Source: Mesobacillus sp. AQ2 (lineage in GTDB: Bacteria; Bacillota; Bacilli; Bacillales; Cytobacillaceae). From it: a stretch of 64,000 bases of DNA. Below are positions 17,767-26,117 of this stretch, one piece after another. The stretch is from positions 2,795,001 through 2,859,000 of the forward strand of contig NZ_CP126080.1 in NCBI RefSeq assembly GCF_030122805.1. Reading direction: 5' to 3'. Numbering within the stretch: the stretch's first letter is position 1; the number at the start of each line of letters is the position of its first letter. Made by a program: the position numbers and the translations under genes. A model generated the notes under the pieces. That model had not been told where the DNA came from. It saw only the letters and a program-made list of their open reading frames with translations, and made no database searches.

Positions 17767-19287
17767 TCAAACTAAGCTCCCATGCTTTTTTATAGCTGTC
17801 CACTGCCAGTTATTTTTTTTTAGCCACTCTGCCAGTCTCTCAATATCCTCAGAGAAAACGCGATCTTCTGTGATTGAAGGAACAATCTTTCTGGCATCCT
17901 CGTAAAAGCTTCTTGTTTTTGGCGCCATTTTTTCGATTCCCCGGTATTGGACTGCCTGGAGTGCACAAATACATTCTATGGCCAGCACACGCCTGACATT
18001 CTGAATAATGCTGTAGGCATGGCGGGCTGCAATGGTCCCCATGCTCACATGGTCCTCCTGGTTGGCTGAGGATGGAATAGAATCTACACTTGCCGGATGT
18101 GCGAGCGTCTTATTTTCGGAAACAAGAGAGGCCGCGCTGTATTGCATGATCATCGCACCAGACTGAAGTCCAGGCTGTGGACTCAAAAATGGAGGAAGGT
18201 CATTTAATTGAGGATTGACCAGCCGCTCAATACGTCTTTCAGAAATACTCGCAAATTCTGCGACAGCAATTTTCATGAAGTCCATCGCAATGGCAATCGG
18301 CTGGCCATGGAAGTTGCCTCCCGATATTACCGTCTCACCACTGTCAAAAATAAGAGGATTATCCGTAGCAGCATTCATTTCGATTTCAAGCTTTTCTTTC
18401 ACATAATCAAGTGCCTGCCAGGAAGCACCATGCACCTGTGGTATGCATCTTAGCGAATATGCGTCCTGCACCCGTTTTTCTCCCTGGTGTGTCGTCAGCT
18501 TGCTCCCTGCAAGCAGGTCTCTCATACGTTCAGCTACGTCCATTTGCTGCTGGTAACCTCTCGCCGAATGGACAGCAGGATGGAATGCATCAATGACGCC
18601 CTCCAGTCCTTCCATAGTAAGGGAAGCAATCCACTCTGACTGATATGCCAGATCGTTTGCCTCCAGCCAATTGACAACCCCCATCGCCGTCATTGCCTGT
18701 GTACCATTAATTAGTGCAAGACCCTCTTTAGCTTTTAACTCGATCGCTTCGAGTCCTTCTTTTTCATATGCTTCGGAAGTGGAGCATACCTTGCCCTGAT
18801 AATAAACTTTCCCTTCTCCGAGCAGAACAAGTGCCAAATGTGAAAGCGGAGCTAAATCTCCGGAAGCACCAAGCGAACCTTGCTGCGGCACAACTGGATG
18901 GATCTGCAGGTTAAGCAATTCCTTTAATCGTTCTACAATCACTGGCCTGATCCCGGAATATCCTTTGATTAAGGCGTTAAGCCGCAGCAAAATCATTGCC
19001 CGTGAAACCACTTCCGGAAAAGGATCCCCCACGCCGCAGGCATGCGAACGAATCAAATTCAATTGCAGTGAGTTAACATCCCGTTCATCGATGATGACAT
19101 CACTGAATTTGCCAAAACCTGTGTTTATTCCGTAAATCGTACGCTTTTCCGCTACGATTTTTTCTACTGCTTCCCTGCTTTTTTCAACCTTTTCCATACT
19201 TTCCGGACTGATCGCTACGATTTCATCCTGATAACAAACCTGCCTGATTTGTTCCAAGGTTAATGATTCACCCGTTAATACAACCAT
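17767..19287 (-). CDS. hutH: Histidine ammonia-lyase (histidase)
   Basis: Deaminates histidine to trans-urocanate, the committed step. The Ala-Ser-Gly triad that cyclises to the MIO cofactor is in [15 protein letters not shown] (near residue 143). Other family blocks are [25 protein letters not shown] and [13 protein letters not shown]. Length 506 residues is standard. It is the first enzyme gene after the HutP-controlled terminator region at 19310-19385. Confidence 0.97.
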   Translation of the reverse strand: MVVLTGESLTLEQIRQVCYQDEIVAISPESMEKVEKSREAVEKIVAEKRTIYGINTGFGKFSDVIIDERDVNSLQLNLIRSHACGVGDPFPEVVSRAMILLRLNALIKGYSGIRPVIVERLKELLNLQIHPVVPQQGSLGASGDLAPLSHLALVLLGEGKVYYQGKVCSTSEAYEKEGLEAIELKAKEGLALINGTQAMTAMGVVNWLEANDLAYQSEWIASLTMEGLEGVIDAFHPAVHSARGYQQQMDVAERMRDLLAGSKLTTHQGEKRVQDAYSLRCIPQVHGASWQALDYVKEKLEIEMNAATDNPLIFDSGETVISGGNFHGQPIAIAMDFMKIAVAEFASISERRIERLVNPQLNDLPPFLSPQPGLQSGAMIMQYSAASLVSENKTLAHPASVDSIPSSANQEDHVSMGTIAARHAYSIIQNVRRVLAIECICALQAVQYRGIEKMAPKTRSFYEDARKIVPSITEDRVFSEDIERLAEWLKKNNWQWTAIKKHGSLV

Positions 19288-19309
19288 TCAAGCTACCCCC
19301 TGATCGGAT

Positions 19310-19385
19310 AAAATAAAAAGGAGACGATAATGGCATACTTAAACCATCATCGCCTCCTTATGACTAGTGGACTATAGGCAATGCA
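19310..19385 (-). promoter_or_regulatory. HutP-dependent terminator/antiterminator between hutP and hutH
   Basis: On the minus strand a long stem GGAGGCGATGATGG with CCATTATCGTCTCC (complements of 19344-19357 and 19320-19333) is followed by a T-rich tract: an intrinsic terminator between hutP and hutH. Just before it lies a UAG-rich stretch, TATAGTCCACTAGTC (two UAG triplets five nt apart), matching the NAG repeats that HutP hexamers bind with histidine and Mg2+ in B. subtilis to prevent termination. Confidence 0.75.
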
Positions 19386-19388
19386 ACT

Positions 19389-19823
19389 TCATATATGATT
19401 GATTCCCAACCCAACCGTTTCGTGTTCAGAACCTTTTACTGGAGCGCCAATCGTTCCATAGAACGCAACAGCAATCCATTCACCTTCTGCACGATCCTCG
19501 AAGGGTGTTCCCCTTACGACAGCAAATCTCAGACCGACTGTCCTGCTCATTTCACCAATAGATAGATGGCCGCGTGTAACACCTTCCATCCCTTCCATTA
19601 TTGCATGGTACAGAGCATGTGTTTCACGGTATAAATGAGGATGAATGAGTCCATGGCGTTTGGCAGCTGTTTCCACTGCGGAAATTACCTTTTGTAAATT
19701 CATTGATCCTACCTTGCCAAGACAATAGCTTACATCACTCAACCTATCCTGAAAAAACACCATCTCTTCTTCTGTGAAAGATGCCAGCAGGACCGCTGTT
19801 TTCCCAATCGCAATTTTACTCAT
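19389..19823 (-). CDS. hutP: Hut operon antiterminator HutP
   Basis: RNA-binding hexameric protein that, with L-histidine and Mg2+, disrupts the terminator before hutH. The 144-residue product shows the family blocks RHGLIHPHLYRETHALYHAI (the His-rich metal/histidine site), GHLSIGEMSRTVGLRFAVVRG and VAFYGTIGAPVKGSEHE. The ATG at 19823 has GGAG six nt upstream; an upstream in-frame ATG at 19835 overlaps that site. Confidence 0.95.
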   Translation of the reverse strand: MSKIAIGKTAVLLASFTEEEMVFFQDRLSDVSYCLGKVGSMNLQKVISAVETAAKRHGLIHPHLYRETHALYHAIMEGMEGVTRGHLSIGEMSRTVGLRFAVVRGTPFEDRAEGEWIAVAFYGTIGAPVKGSEHETVGLGINHI

Positions 19824-19871
19824 CACTAACTCCATTTTCTGAATTTTAACTATTGACTAATAACTTACGTT

Positions 19872-19900
19872 AATTTTATGTTTCCTGATGGCTGGTGTCA
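19872..19900 (-). promoter_or_regulatory. Sigma-A promoter of the hut operon
   Basis: Minus strand TTGACA (complement of 19895-19900), exactly 17 bp, then TAAAAT (complement of 19872-19877). Near-consensus, about 50 nt upstream of hutP. I did not find a convincing cre site close to it. Confidence 0.8.
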
Positions 19901-19957
19901 ACCACTTTGGAAAATTTTAGTATTCTAATATAGTAGTATGATACCCTGTTAAAGCGA

Positions 19958-19986
19958 TAAAAAAAGCACCGCAAAGGCGCTTTACA
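19958..19986 (-). terminator. Terminator downstream of the 191-aa hypothetical gene
   Basis: Minus strand AAAGCGCC, loop TTTGC, GGTGCTTTTTTT (one wobble in the stem), abutting the stop at 19987. Confidence 0.7.
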
Positions 19987-20562
19987 TTACTTATCTTCTA
20001 TAGATTCCGCCAATTTGAAAAGAAAATCATAAATTAGAATAAAAGCATCTTTTATAGATAGGCTCTCCTTGTATCCTTCCAGGCCATTCAATGCGAAATT
20101 GAGGCTCCATAATCCTTCATTGCCGTCGAACATTAAATCGTATCCTGCATCATGAAGGCTCTGCTCAAGATAGTTTTTGATGGCCGGCCCCATCTTTTTT
20201 TGCAGTTTAAGGCCAAGCATGACATCGTAGGTCCCAAATACATCATCATTTTCAAAACTTACTGCATCGACACCGATCAAATCAAACCATTTCGATTCCA
20301 TGTACATGAATTCATTTTTCCGGTCTTTAAAATAGGAGATTGGCTTCTCGAGGAAGTCGAATGATTCCTCACCAAGGAATTCCTCCGTTTCTTTGTCCCC
20401 TCTTTCAATATATGCACGATCAAAAAGGGTACCCGAATCTAAAACTTTTGCCTCTGTTCCCTCGAGAAGTCCTTGGCGTTCCGCATATTCTTTTACGACA
20501 TTATGTAATTCGACAGGCCCATCTTGTGTTGTGAGATAATTCTCCACCTGGTTTTTCAGCAT
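19987..20562 (-). CDS. Conserved-looking hypothetical protein, 191 aa
   Basis: Starts at the ATG at 20562, eight nt after GGAGG; an upstream ATG at 20577 overlaps that site. Acidic, soluble, mixed alpha/beta composition; no signal peptide, transmembrane helix or metal motif. Visible segments: AKVLDSGTLFDRAYIERGDKE, an aromatic ESKWFDLIGVDAVSFENDDVFGTYDVMLGLKL-like middle broken by acidic residues, and a C-terminal helix FILIYDFLFKLAES. I do not recognise a family and assign no function. It stands alone, between the hut promoter and the spore-surface cluster. Confidence 0.7.
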   Translation of the reverse strand: MLKNQVENYLTTQDGPVELHNVVKEYAERQGLLEGTEAKVLDSGTLFDRAYIERGDKETEEFLGEESFDFLEKPISYFKDRKNEFMYMESKWFDLIGVDAVSFENDDVFGTYDVMLGLKLQKKMGPAIKNYLEQSLHDAGYDLMFDGNEGLWSLNFALNGLEGYKESLSIKDAFILIYDFLFKLAESIEDK

Positions 20563-20755
20563 TTCATTACCCTCCATAATTGGTTAACTGTTATTTATAT
20601 TGAATGGTTATTTTGGAAATAGCAAATATTCTTGATCATTATTCCCCAAATTTACTAAAGTTTTACGGAAGTATAGTCACATCCCCATACATTCCACTGC
20701 TTTTCCCCATATCCTGTTATTACACCACCATTCGAATGAAAGGAGAGGCGAATTC

Positions 20756-21796
20756 ATGAATTATTATTACAAGGATGACCATCGGCCAGACGACCATGAC
20801 CTCTGGCATTCCAAAGACAAAAATAAACAACGGAAACATGATCAGCATAAACAATGGGATAACTGGGATGACCACAAGGACCTCAAAAAACGCAAGGATA
20901 AGGATAAACACAAGGACTGGGACCATAATCACCATTACGAATCGGATGACTGGGACGACCATAGGGATTCCAAAAAATGCAAGGATAAGGATAAACACAA
21001 GGACTGGGACCATGATTTCCATTATGAATCGGATGACTGGGATGACCGCAAGGACCGTAAAAAATGCAAGGATAAGGATAAACACAAGGACTGGGACCAT
21101 GATTTCCATTATGAATCGGATGACTGGGATGACCGCAAGGACCGTAAAAAATGCAAGGATAAGGATAAACACAAGGACTGGGACCATGACCACCATAACG
21201 AATCGGATGACTGGTTTGACCACAAGGATCGTAAAAAATGGAGGGGAAAAGATAAACACAAGGACTGGGACGATGATTTCCATGATTGCGGCTGTGAAAA
21301 AGACCATCACCATGAAAAACATTCCCATAATTGCGTTTGCAAAAAGGTAAGGGATATAAATGAAGCTCAGCATAAGGTATCAAAAAGGAAAAACGGCTGT
21401 GATGTCAGCTGCGAGCGTTCGATTCAGGAACTGCTGCAGCAAGGCAAGCATCCAAACTTTGATACCATTCCCTTTAAATTATTATGCGGTTGCAGCAAAG
21501 GTAACTGTGAGACATTTGTAGGTACCGGAGTAGTGAAGATCGATGGCTGTTTTTATGATATAAAATCTACCTTTTTCCGCGTTGTTGATTTTGTAAAAGG
21601 ATCTAGCTGCTGCGCGATTCTCGAACTGCTTTGTCCTGAGAGATGTGAAGGAAAGCATCATGGCATTGAAGGCTTTATCAGAACAGGAGCTTGCTTTGAA
21701 GTCGATTTAAAAGATTTCGTAGGCATTACCTGCTTTCCCCCAGTCAAAGCCAAAAAAATGGACCCACATAAGCTCTTATGCTCTGGACGCGGGTGA
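20756..21796 (+). CDS. CotY/CotZ-like spore coat (crust/exosporium) protein with charged N-terminal repeats
   Basis: The C-terminal domain (about residues 205-346) has the cysteine-rich layout of CotY/CotZ/ExsY: CERSIQELL, FKLLCGCSKGNCETFVGTG, SSCCAILELLCPE and the final MDPHKLLCSG, proteins that cross-link into the outermost spore layer. The N-terminal 200 residues are unusual: almost only D, H, K, W, with five copies of a 29-residue repeat (KDKDKHKDWDHDFHYESDDW core) and a CGCEKDHHHEKHSHNCVC patch that could bind metal. ATG at 20756 has AGGAGAGG upstream. An upstream CATATCCTG resembles part of a sigma-K minus-10. Repeat plus coat domain looks like a lineage-specific fusion. Confidence 0.85.
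   Translation: MNYYYKDDHRPDDHDLWHSKDKNKQRKHDQHKQWDNWDDHKDLKKRKDKDKHKDWDHNHHYESDDWDDHRDSKKCKDKDKHKDWDHDFHYESDDWDDRKDRKKCKDKDKHKDWDHDFHYESDDWDDRKDRKKCKDKDKHKDWDHDHHNESDDWFDHKDRKKWRGKDKHKDWDDDFHDCGCEKDHHHEKHSHNCVCKKVRDINEAQHKVSKRKNGCDVSCERSIQELLQQGKHPNFDTIPFKLLCGCSKGNCETFVGTGVVKIDGCFYDIKSTFFRVVDFVKGSSCCAILELLCPERCEGKHHGIEGFIRTGACFEVDLKDFVGITCFPPVKAKKMDPHKLLCSGRG
20876..21286 (+). repeat. 87-bp in-frame tandem repeat, about 4.7 copies
   Basis: Encodes the 29-residue D/H/K/W-rich units at residues 41-69, 70-98, 99-127, 128-156 and a partial fifth. Copies 2 and 3 are nearly identical at DNA level, so recent expansion is likely and copy number may differ between strains. Confidence 0.9.
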
Positions 21797-21807
21797 TCCC
21801 AATAGAT

Positions 21808-21836
21808 TGAATGCCCCACTTATGTGGGGTTTATTT
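21808..21836 (+). terminator. Terminator of the repeat coat protein gene
   Basis: CCCCAC, loop TTAT, GTGGGG followed by TTTATTTA, just after the stop at 21796; the T-tract is imperfect. Confidence 0.65.
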
Positions 21837-22024
21837 ACTGTTAGTTCATAAATACCTATCAATTTCTCTTATCTGTACTTTTCGGTAAAAATATGTGAAT
21901 GCCCCCTATCATTCGTCTATTCAATCATTGGTGTACTGGCATATACAATAGTAAGTCAAAAGAAAGGAGCAGAGTCAGACTGTTCCTTGAAGCTTTTGAT
22001 ATAAAAAAATAAGGAGTGAAAGAA

Positions 22025-22759
22025 ATGAGAAAAAATACAGGCTGCAACACTTCCCATGGCTGCCCGCCACAGACTTCATGCGATAAGGCAAAAACGCTTC
22101 GTGTTGATTGCGACAGTGTATCTAATCCACCTACTGGGGTAGACCTCACATACCCGGTTGCTGATATCGATGTTTCTCTTGCGGTAGTAGATCTTCAGGT
22201 AGATGTTGAAAGTGATATTCATCTCCCAACACCAGCCCGAGAAATCAAGAACATGAAAAGGAATGTTTCCTTAACCCAGTGTAAGGCAATCATTTCTTCA
22301 ATGAATAGCGGAACTGTCAAACTCTATGTCTCCGGTATTGTTCACAAAAATATCCAGTATATAGATCAATGCAGCGGATTTATGCGGGACCATAGTGTCG
22401 ATGTGCCGTTTACATGTATTCAGGCAGTTGAAGTCTTCAATCAGCCTACTGAAGAAATTTTGAGCAATAAGAATTCTATTAGTGAAAGAAGGTTCATCGA
22501 CAAAAAAGGTCTTGGTGCCGATCGTTGCACTTCGGGTGCCTTTACGGAAGAATATTTCAATGAGCCAATTAAATGCAAACTGCTCTATTCTTTCGTCAAT
22601 GACATTGATCTTTTCAAGGACTTTGACAACTGGGGAAGATTCAGCCGCATCACCGAAAAGATGGAAGTCGGTTTAAAGATTAAATTACTGCAAAAGCAGC
22701 AGGTTAACCTGGATTATTGCAATGCTCCAGAACCAGAATATGACGAATCTTCTTCCTAA
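22025..22759 (+). CDS. SPOCS/CsxC-like spore surface protein
   Basis: A 244-residue protein starting at ATG 22025, eight nt after GGAG (a GTG at 22016 is too close). N-terminus is Cys-rich (CNTSHGCPPQTSCDKAK), then a region shared with the three minus-strand proteins downstream: a VDLQVDVESDIHLPTPAREIKNM-type strand, KNVSLTQC-like, VKLYVSGIVHKNIQYID and a late MEVGLKIKLLQKQQVNL. This pattern (VxG.(V/I).KNIQY) is the SPOCS/DUF3794-like fold of spore-morphogenesis proteins; CsxC of clostridial exosporium is similar by memory. Function is structural by inference. Upstream CATATACAATA is a loose sigma-K-like minus-10. Confidence 0.65.
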   Translation: MRKNTGCNTSHGCPPQTSCDKAKTLRVDCDSVSNPPTGVDLTYPVADIDVSLAVVDLQVDVESDIHLPTPAREIKNMKRNVSLTQCKAIISSMNSGTVKLYVSGIVHKNIQYIDQCSGFMRDHSVDVPFTCIQAVEVFNQPTEEILSNKNSISERRFIDKKGLGADRCTSGAFTEEYFNEPIKCKLLYSFVNDIDLFKDFDNWGRFSRITEKMEVGLKIKLLQKQQVNLDYCNAPEPEYDESSS

Positions 22760-22847
22760 GACTAAGACTTCTATATGGTATTACAACCTGGAAGCATGAA
22801 GGACAGATGAAAGGTTTAAAGATTCGGAATCAAGAATAGCAAACAGG

Positions 22848-22880
22848 CAAGGGTGTCTCGTCTGAGGCACCCTTTTTAAA
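22848..22880. terminator. Shared terminator
   Basis: GGGTGTCTCG, loop, GAGGCACCC and a T-tract, between the convergent genes ending at 22759 and 22882. Confidence 0.7.
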
Positions 22881-22881
22881 T

Positions 22882-23952
22882 TTATTGTGAAAGTAGCTTT
22901 TGCAAGTCCAGGCATTGTTTCTGAAAAAGATCGATCTTCATCCGTGCAGTACCCTGGAACATGATTTTGTCTTGGTCAACAAATTGTTCATTCCAAACAC
23001 AGTGCAGATTCGCTAAAGTGAAGTCCACCTTTTCCACTAAACTCTCTTTATATTCACGCGTAAATCCTGCTTCCATTCCCAGCGGGGAAGTGAACATATA
23101 TTCTTTGCTGTGTTTTGAGGAAAGTTCGGGCTGATGAATCCAATTAACCGGGATGATTTTTTTCCATGGCAAGTGGATTTTTAGTGAATGCAAGGTCCCT
23201 AGATCGTCGTTATTTACATAATCCATAGTCAAAAGAAGGATTCCCTTCGTAAATAACTTTGCCGATGGCAGCAATACTTCTGCATCAAGTGATTGCAAAG
23301 AGCATCGAACATTTGATATAGAAGAGATGGGTCTTGAGAGCTTGAATGTATCAAATATGTCTATTTCGAGATCGACATCTGCCAACTGTAAAGGAAGCCT
23401 CACCTTAGTCCTTTCATACGTTTTATTAATTCCACGGTATGCAGCCGTTGCTAATTGGATAGGCTCTGATGATGACTCTTCATAGGATTCATTCGAATCC
23501 TGAAAATCAGGTTCAAAATCTGCATCTTCCTGAGACTCTTCGTTCATTCTGGGTTGATTGTAAGATTCTTGATCATGATTGAATTCGCTGGATTCCACTA
23601 ATATTTCATTAATCTCTTCATCAGGACTTTCCTTGACTTCTTCCTGATCGATATCATCCGATTCGGCAACAACTGAAATATCCCTGTTGTCACTTGACTC
23701 GACCTCTATTTCATCCATCTGTAGTGTATTTTTCTGGGATGTCTTTTCTTCAACACTTTTAATTACCGGCGGAGAAAGTATCAAAGGTTTTCCCGAACCC
23801 TTTGAATCCCTGCTTGTTCGGTTATTGCTTAAATTGGTATTATTTCTATCATTCTCAAGACTTTCCGAACCTCTATTACGTCCTCCAGAGAGATTTCTCA
23901 AACTTCCGGTAAAAAAATTCATTTCTTGAAACATTCTATTGGTGTTATCCAT
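22882..23952 (-). CDS. SPOCS/CsxC-like protein with long disordered acidic N-terminus
   Basis: From the ATG at 23952 (GGAGGAG 14 nt upstream, rather far) the product has 356 residues; the frame is open to 24024, so the start is uncertain. The first 180 residues are low-complexity and acidic (S, E, D, N-rich), followed by the shared domain: VRLPLQLADVDLEIDIFDT, SNVRCSLQSLDAEVLLPSAKLF, TKGILLLTMDYVN and a final IMFQGTARMKIDLFQKQCL. Cysteines are few. It looks like a structural spore-surface protein with a tether region; the role is inferred from its neighbours. Confidence 0.55.
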   Translation of the reverse strand: MDNTNRMFQEMNFFTGSLRNLSGGRNRGSESLENDRNNTNLSNNRTSRDSKGSGKPLILSPPVIKSVEEKTSQKNTLQMDEIEVESSDNRDISVVAESDDIDQEEVKESPDEEINEILVESSEFNHDQESYNQPRMNEESQEDADFEPDFQDSNESYEESSSEPIQLATAAYRGINKTYERTKVRLPLQLADVDLEIDIFDTFKLSRPISSISNVRCSLQSLDAEVLLPSAKLFTKGILLLTMDYVNNDDLGTLHSLKIHLPWKKIIPVNWIHQPELSSKHSKEYMFTSPLGMEAGFTREYKESLVEKVDFTLANLHCVWNEQFVDQDKIMFQGTARMKIDLFQKQCLDLQKLLSQ

Positions 23953-24067
23953 CTTAACTGGATGGTTCTCCTCCAAATTGAAACCGATCCATGCCCTCCT
24001 TCCTATATAAAGGCAAAAGGGCATATACTATAGTTGCCTAGTATAATACCCCGTCTTTTACTGTTAT

Positions 24068-24847
24068 TTATTCTGATTCGTCATAGCAATCAGGATCATT
24101 CGTTGCAGAAGATACCCGGATTTGCTGGTTTTGAAGAACGCGTACGGTAAAATCGATCACCATTTTTTCTTCAATTGTCTGGAAAAATCCTTCGTCGATC
24201 GGTGAAGAGGTTGGAAGCGGCTGACGGTCAATTGCCTCATCCCATTCAATAATTTGGCTGGAAACTAATTCACAGAACGGCAGTTCATTATAGTGCTGTG
24301 AGCTTTCCTGATGGAATTGGCTCAAGTCGCTGGTCAATAACTCATCTTTTTCCGGAAACCCTGTTGACAATGGTTTGGATACAAAGAAATCAAATTCCTT
24401 ACGATTATTCACCTGCGGCATTACAGGGTGTGAAAGGAAGTTCTTGACTTCTGTCACAACTTGGAACGGAATATCTACTGTATAGGAATGCAAGTCAGAA
24501 GCTACTGATGAGGATGATGAAGCTTCAATCTCCTGGCTAGGGCTGGCATATTGGATGTTCTTCCTTACAAAACCTTTGATAAACAGCTTATTGGTCGGCA
24601 ATAGCAATCGGCATTGAGTCAATTTAATTCTCTTTTTTATATCCTTAATTTCAAGCACTGGTTCTGGAAATTTAATTAACGTATCCAAATTCACGTGCAG
24701 CGTCAGCTCTGCAAGGACAACAGGAACTTTCGTTACGACCTTCCCTAAGCTTACATGTGGGTGATGATGCTTTGGTGTGCATTCAAAATGGTCTTTTGAA
24801 GGCTTACACTCATAATCGGGCTTTTTATTTTTATCTAATTCAAACAT
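24068..24847 (-). CDS. SPOCS/CsxC-like spore surface protein
   Basis: The ATG at 24847 has AAGGAGGA eight to nine nt upstream, giving 259 residues; an earlier in-frame ATG at 24898 has no clear site. Shared blocks: VPVVLAELTLHVNLDTL, FPEPVLEIKDIKKRIKLTQCR, NKLFIKGFVRKNIQYA, YTVDIPFQVVTEVKNF, LPFCELVSSQIIEWDEAIDR and FTVRVLQNQQIRV. It is clearly paralogous to the 25146-25916 protein (same block order throughout). An upstream GGGGCATACGCCTA loosely resembles a sigma-K-type minus-10. Confidence 0.7.
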   Translation of the reverse strand: MFELDKNKKPDYECKPSKDHFECTPKHHHPHVSLGKVVTKVPVVLAELTLHVNLDTLIKFPEPVLEIKDIKKRIKLTQCRLLLPTNKLFIKGFVRKNIQYASPSQEIEASSSSSVASDLHSYTVDIPFQVVTEVKNFLSHPVMPQVNNRKEFDFFVSKPLSTGFPEKDELLTSDLSQFHQESSQHYNELPFCELVSSQIIEWDEAIDRQPLPTSSPIDEGFFQTIEEKMVIDFTVRVLQNQQIRVSSATNDPDCYDESE

Positions 24848-25087
24848 ACATGGCTCCTCCTTAAACTCCTTAGAGTGAAGATGTTCTATCCTATGCATCC
24901 TGATTTATTGGGTCTAGGCGTATGCCCCCCCCTATGTGAGTTAAAAAAGGGCATGGACCTTTTTAAATCATTTATTTTCATAGCGATGTACTGGCCAGGA
25001 AAGAACTAAAAATTTTTTTTGATACTTTTTATACGTCAGGAATACGAGCAGCCTGAAGAAAATCGGCATATGTATAGAAGAGTCCAT

Positions 25088-25126
25088 AAAAAATGGCGAA
25101 GACAATAGCCTTCGCCATTTTGTTTC
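25088..25126. terminator. Terminator between the two SPOCS-like genes
   Basis: AAAATGGCGAAG, loop, CTTCGCCATTTT with A- and T-tracts; on the minus strand it follows the gene at 25146. The rest of 24899-25145 holds only the promoter region of the gene at 24068. Confidence 0.8.
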
Positions 25127-25145
25127 TTATTAATAGTAGTGGTAG

Positions 25146-25916
25146 TTAGCCATTACCATTGTCGTCGCCATTTCCATTCAAGGCAACTTGCTGGTTCTGT
25201 AAAACTCTCACACGGAATTGAAGGAAAGTTTTTTCCACAATCTTGTGGAAGGTGCCTTCTTCAAATGGTGAATGATGTGGTGTTAAAGGTTGACGGTCGA
25301 TAGCTTCGTCCCATTGAACGATGCTGCTGGATACCAGTTCGCAGAATGGAATCTGATTGTAGTTTTGAGTACTCACTTGATGGAATTGTGATAAGTCGCT
25401 GGATAGCAACTGATCCTTTTCTGGAAATCCATGTCCCAGGTTCTGTGCCCTGAAGAAATCGAATTCTGCACGAGTATTAACAACTGGATTTACTGGGGGA
25501 GTCAGGAAATCAGTGATAACCGTTACACACTCAAACGGTACGTCTACAGTAAGAGATCGCATTTCTGACGCTACACAGTCACTTGATGAATGAGGACATG
25601 GTGTTGCGTACTGAATATTCTTGCGAATGAACCCTTTGATGAATAATGGAATTCCTGTTGCAGCGTCTGAAGTAGGTCCTATAAGCAATCTGCACTGTAC
25701 GATTTTTACTCTCTTCTTAATGTCCTTGATTTCCAAGACCGGATCCGGAAAATGGATATCGGCAACCAGATGATCTGAAACTGTAATATCTGCTAAAGTT
25801 ACTGGAACATTGGCAGAAGGCACTAAACCCGGTGTAGGTACGTTGACACACTCACTTCTGGATGCAGACTGATTTACATTTACACATCCATGCTTACCTT
25901 TATGGTCATTAGTCAT
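25146..25916 (-). CDS. SPOCS/CsxC-like spore surface protein
   Basis: A 256-residue protein with AAAAGGAGGAAC before the ATG at 25916. Blocks parallel the 24068 gene: VPVTLADITVSDHLVADIHF, PDPVLEIKDIKKRVKIVQCR, LFIKGFIRKNIQYATP, LTVDVPFECVTVITDF, IPFCELVSSSIVQWDEAID and FRVRVLQNQQVAL, ending in a Gly/Asn tail (NGDDNGNG). The alternation of KGF(V/I)RKNIQY and QWDEAIDRQPL across copies shows tandem duplication within this cluster. Probable exosporium or coat component. Confidence 0.7.
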   Translation of the reverse strand: MTNDHKGKHGCVNVNQSASRSECVNVPTPGLVPSANVPVTLADITVSDHLVADIHFPDPVLEIKDIKKRVKIVQCRLLIGPTSDAATGIPLFIKGFIRKNIQYATPCPHSSSDCVASEMRSLTVDVPFECVTVITDFLTPPVNPVVNTRAEFDFFRAQNLGHGFPEKDQLLSSDLSQFHQVSTQNYNQIPFCELVSSSIVQWDEAIDRQPLTPHHSPFEEGTFHKIVEKTFLQFRVRVLQNQQVALNGNGDDNGNG

Positions 25917-26117
25917 TTTTGTTCCTCCTTTTAAAATTTCTTGTACAATTTATCCTATTCTTTCTAGATTTTTTGGACTAGATGAATCAATCAGAACAAA
26001 CGCGGATTTTTTTGGTTTTATCATGCTTTTTCTTTATTTCTTCCTTTTTCTATTTCTATTGGGTACTTGCACAATGGAACATACCTTTTGCATAGGATTC
26101 AAAAGGAGGAGGATGAA

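Noticed and set aside
20720-21373. 217-aa hydrophobic repeat ORF on the minus strand (VPVLVFILILAFF repeats)
   Set aside because: It is the antisense reflection of the charged D/H/K coat repeat; no ribosome binding site and no family.
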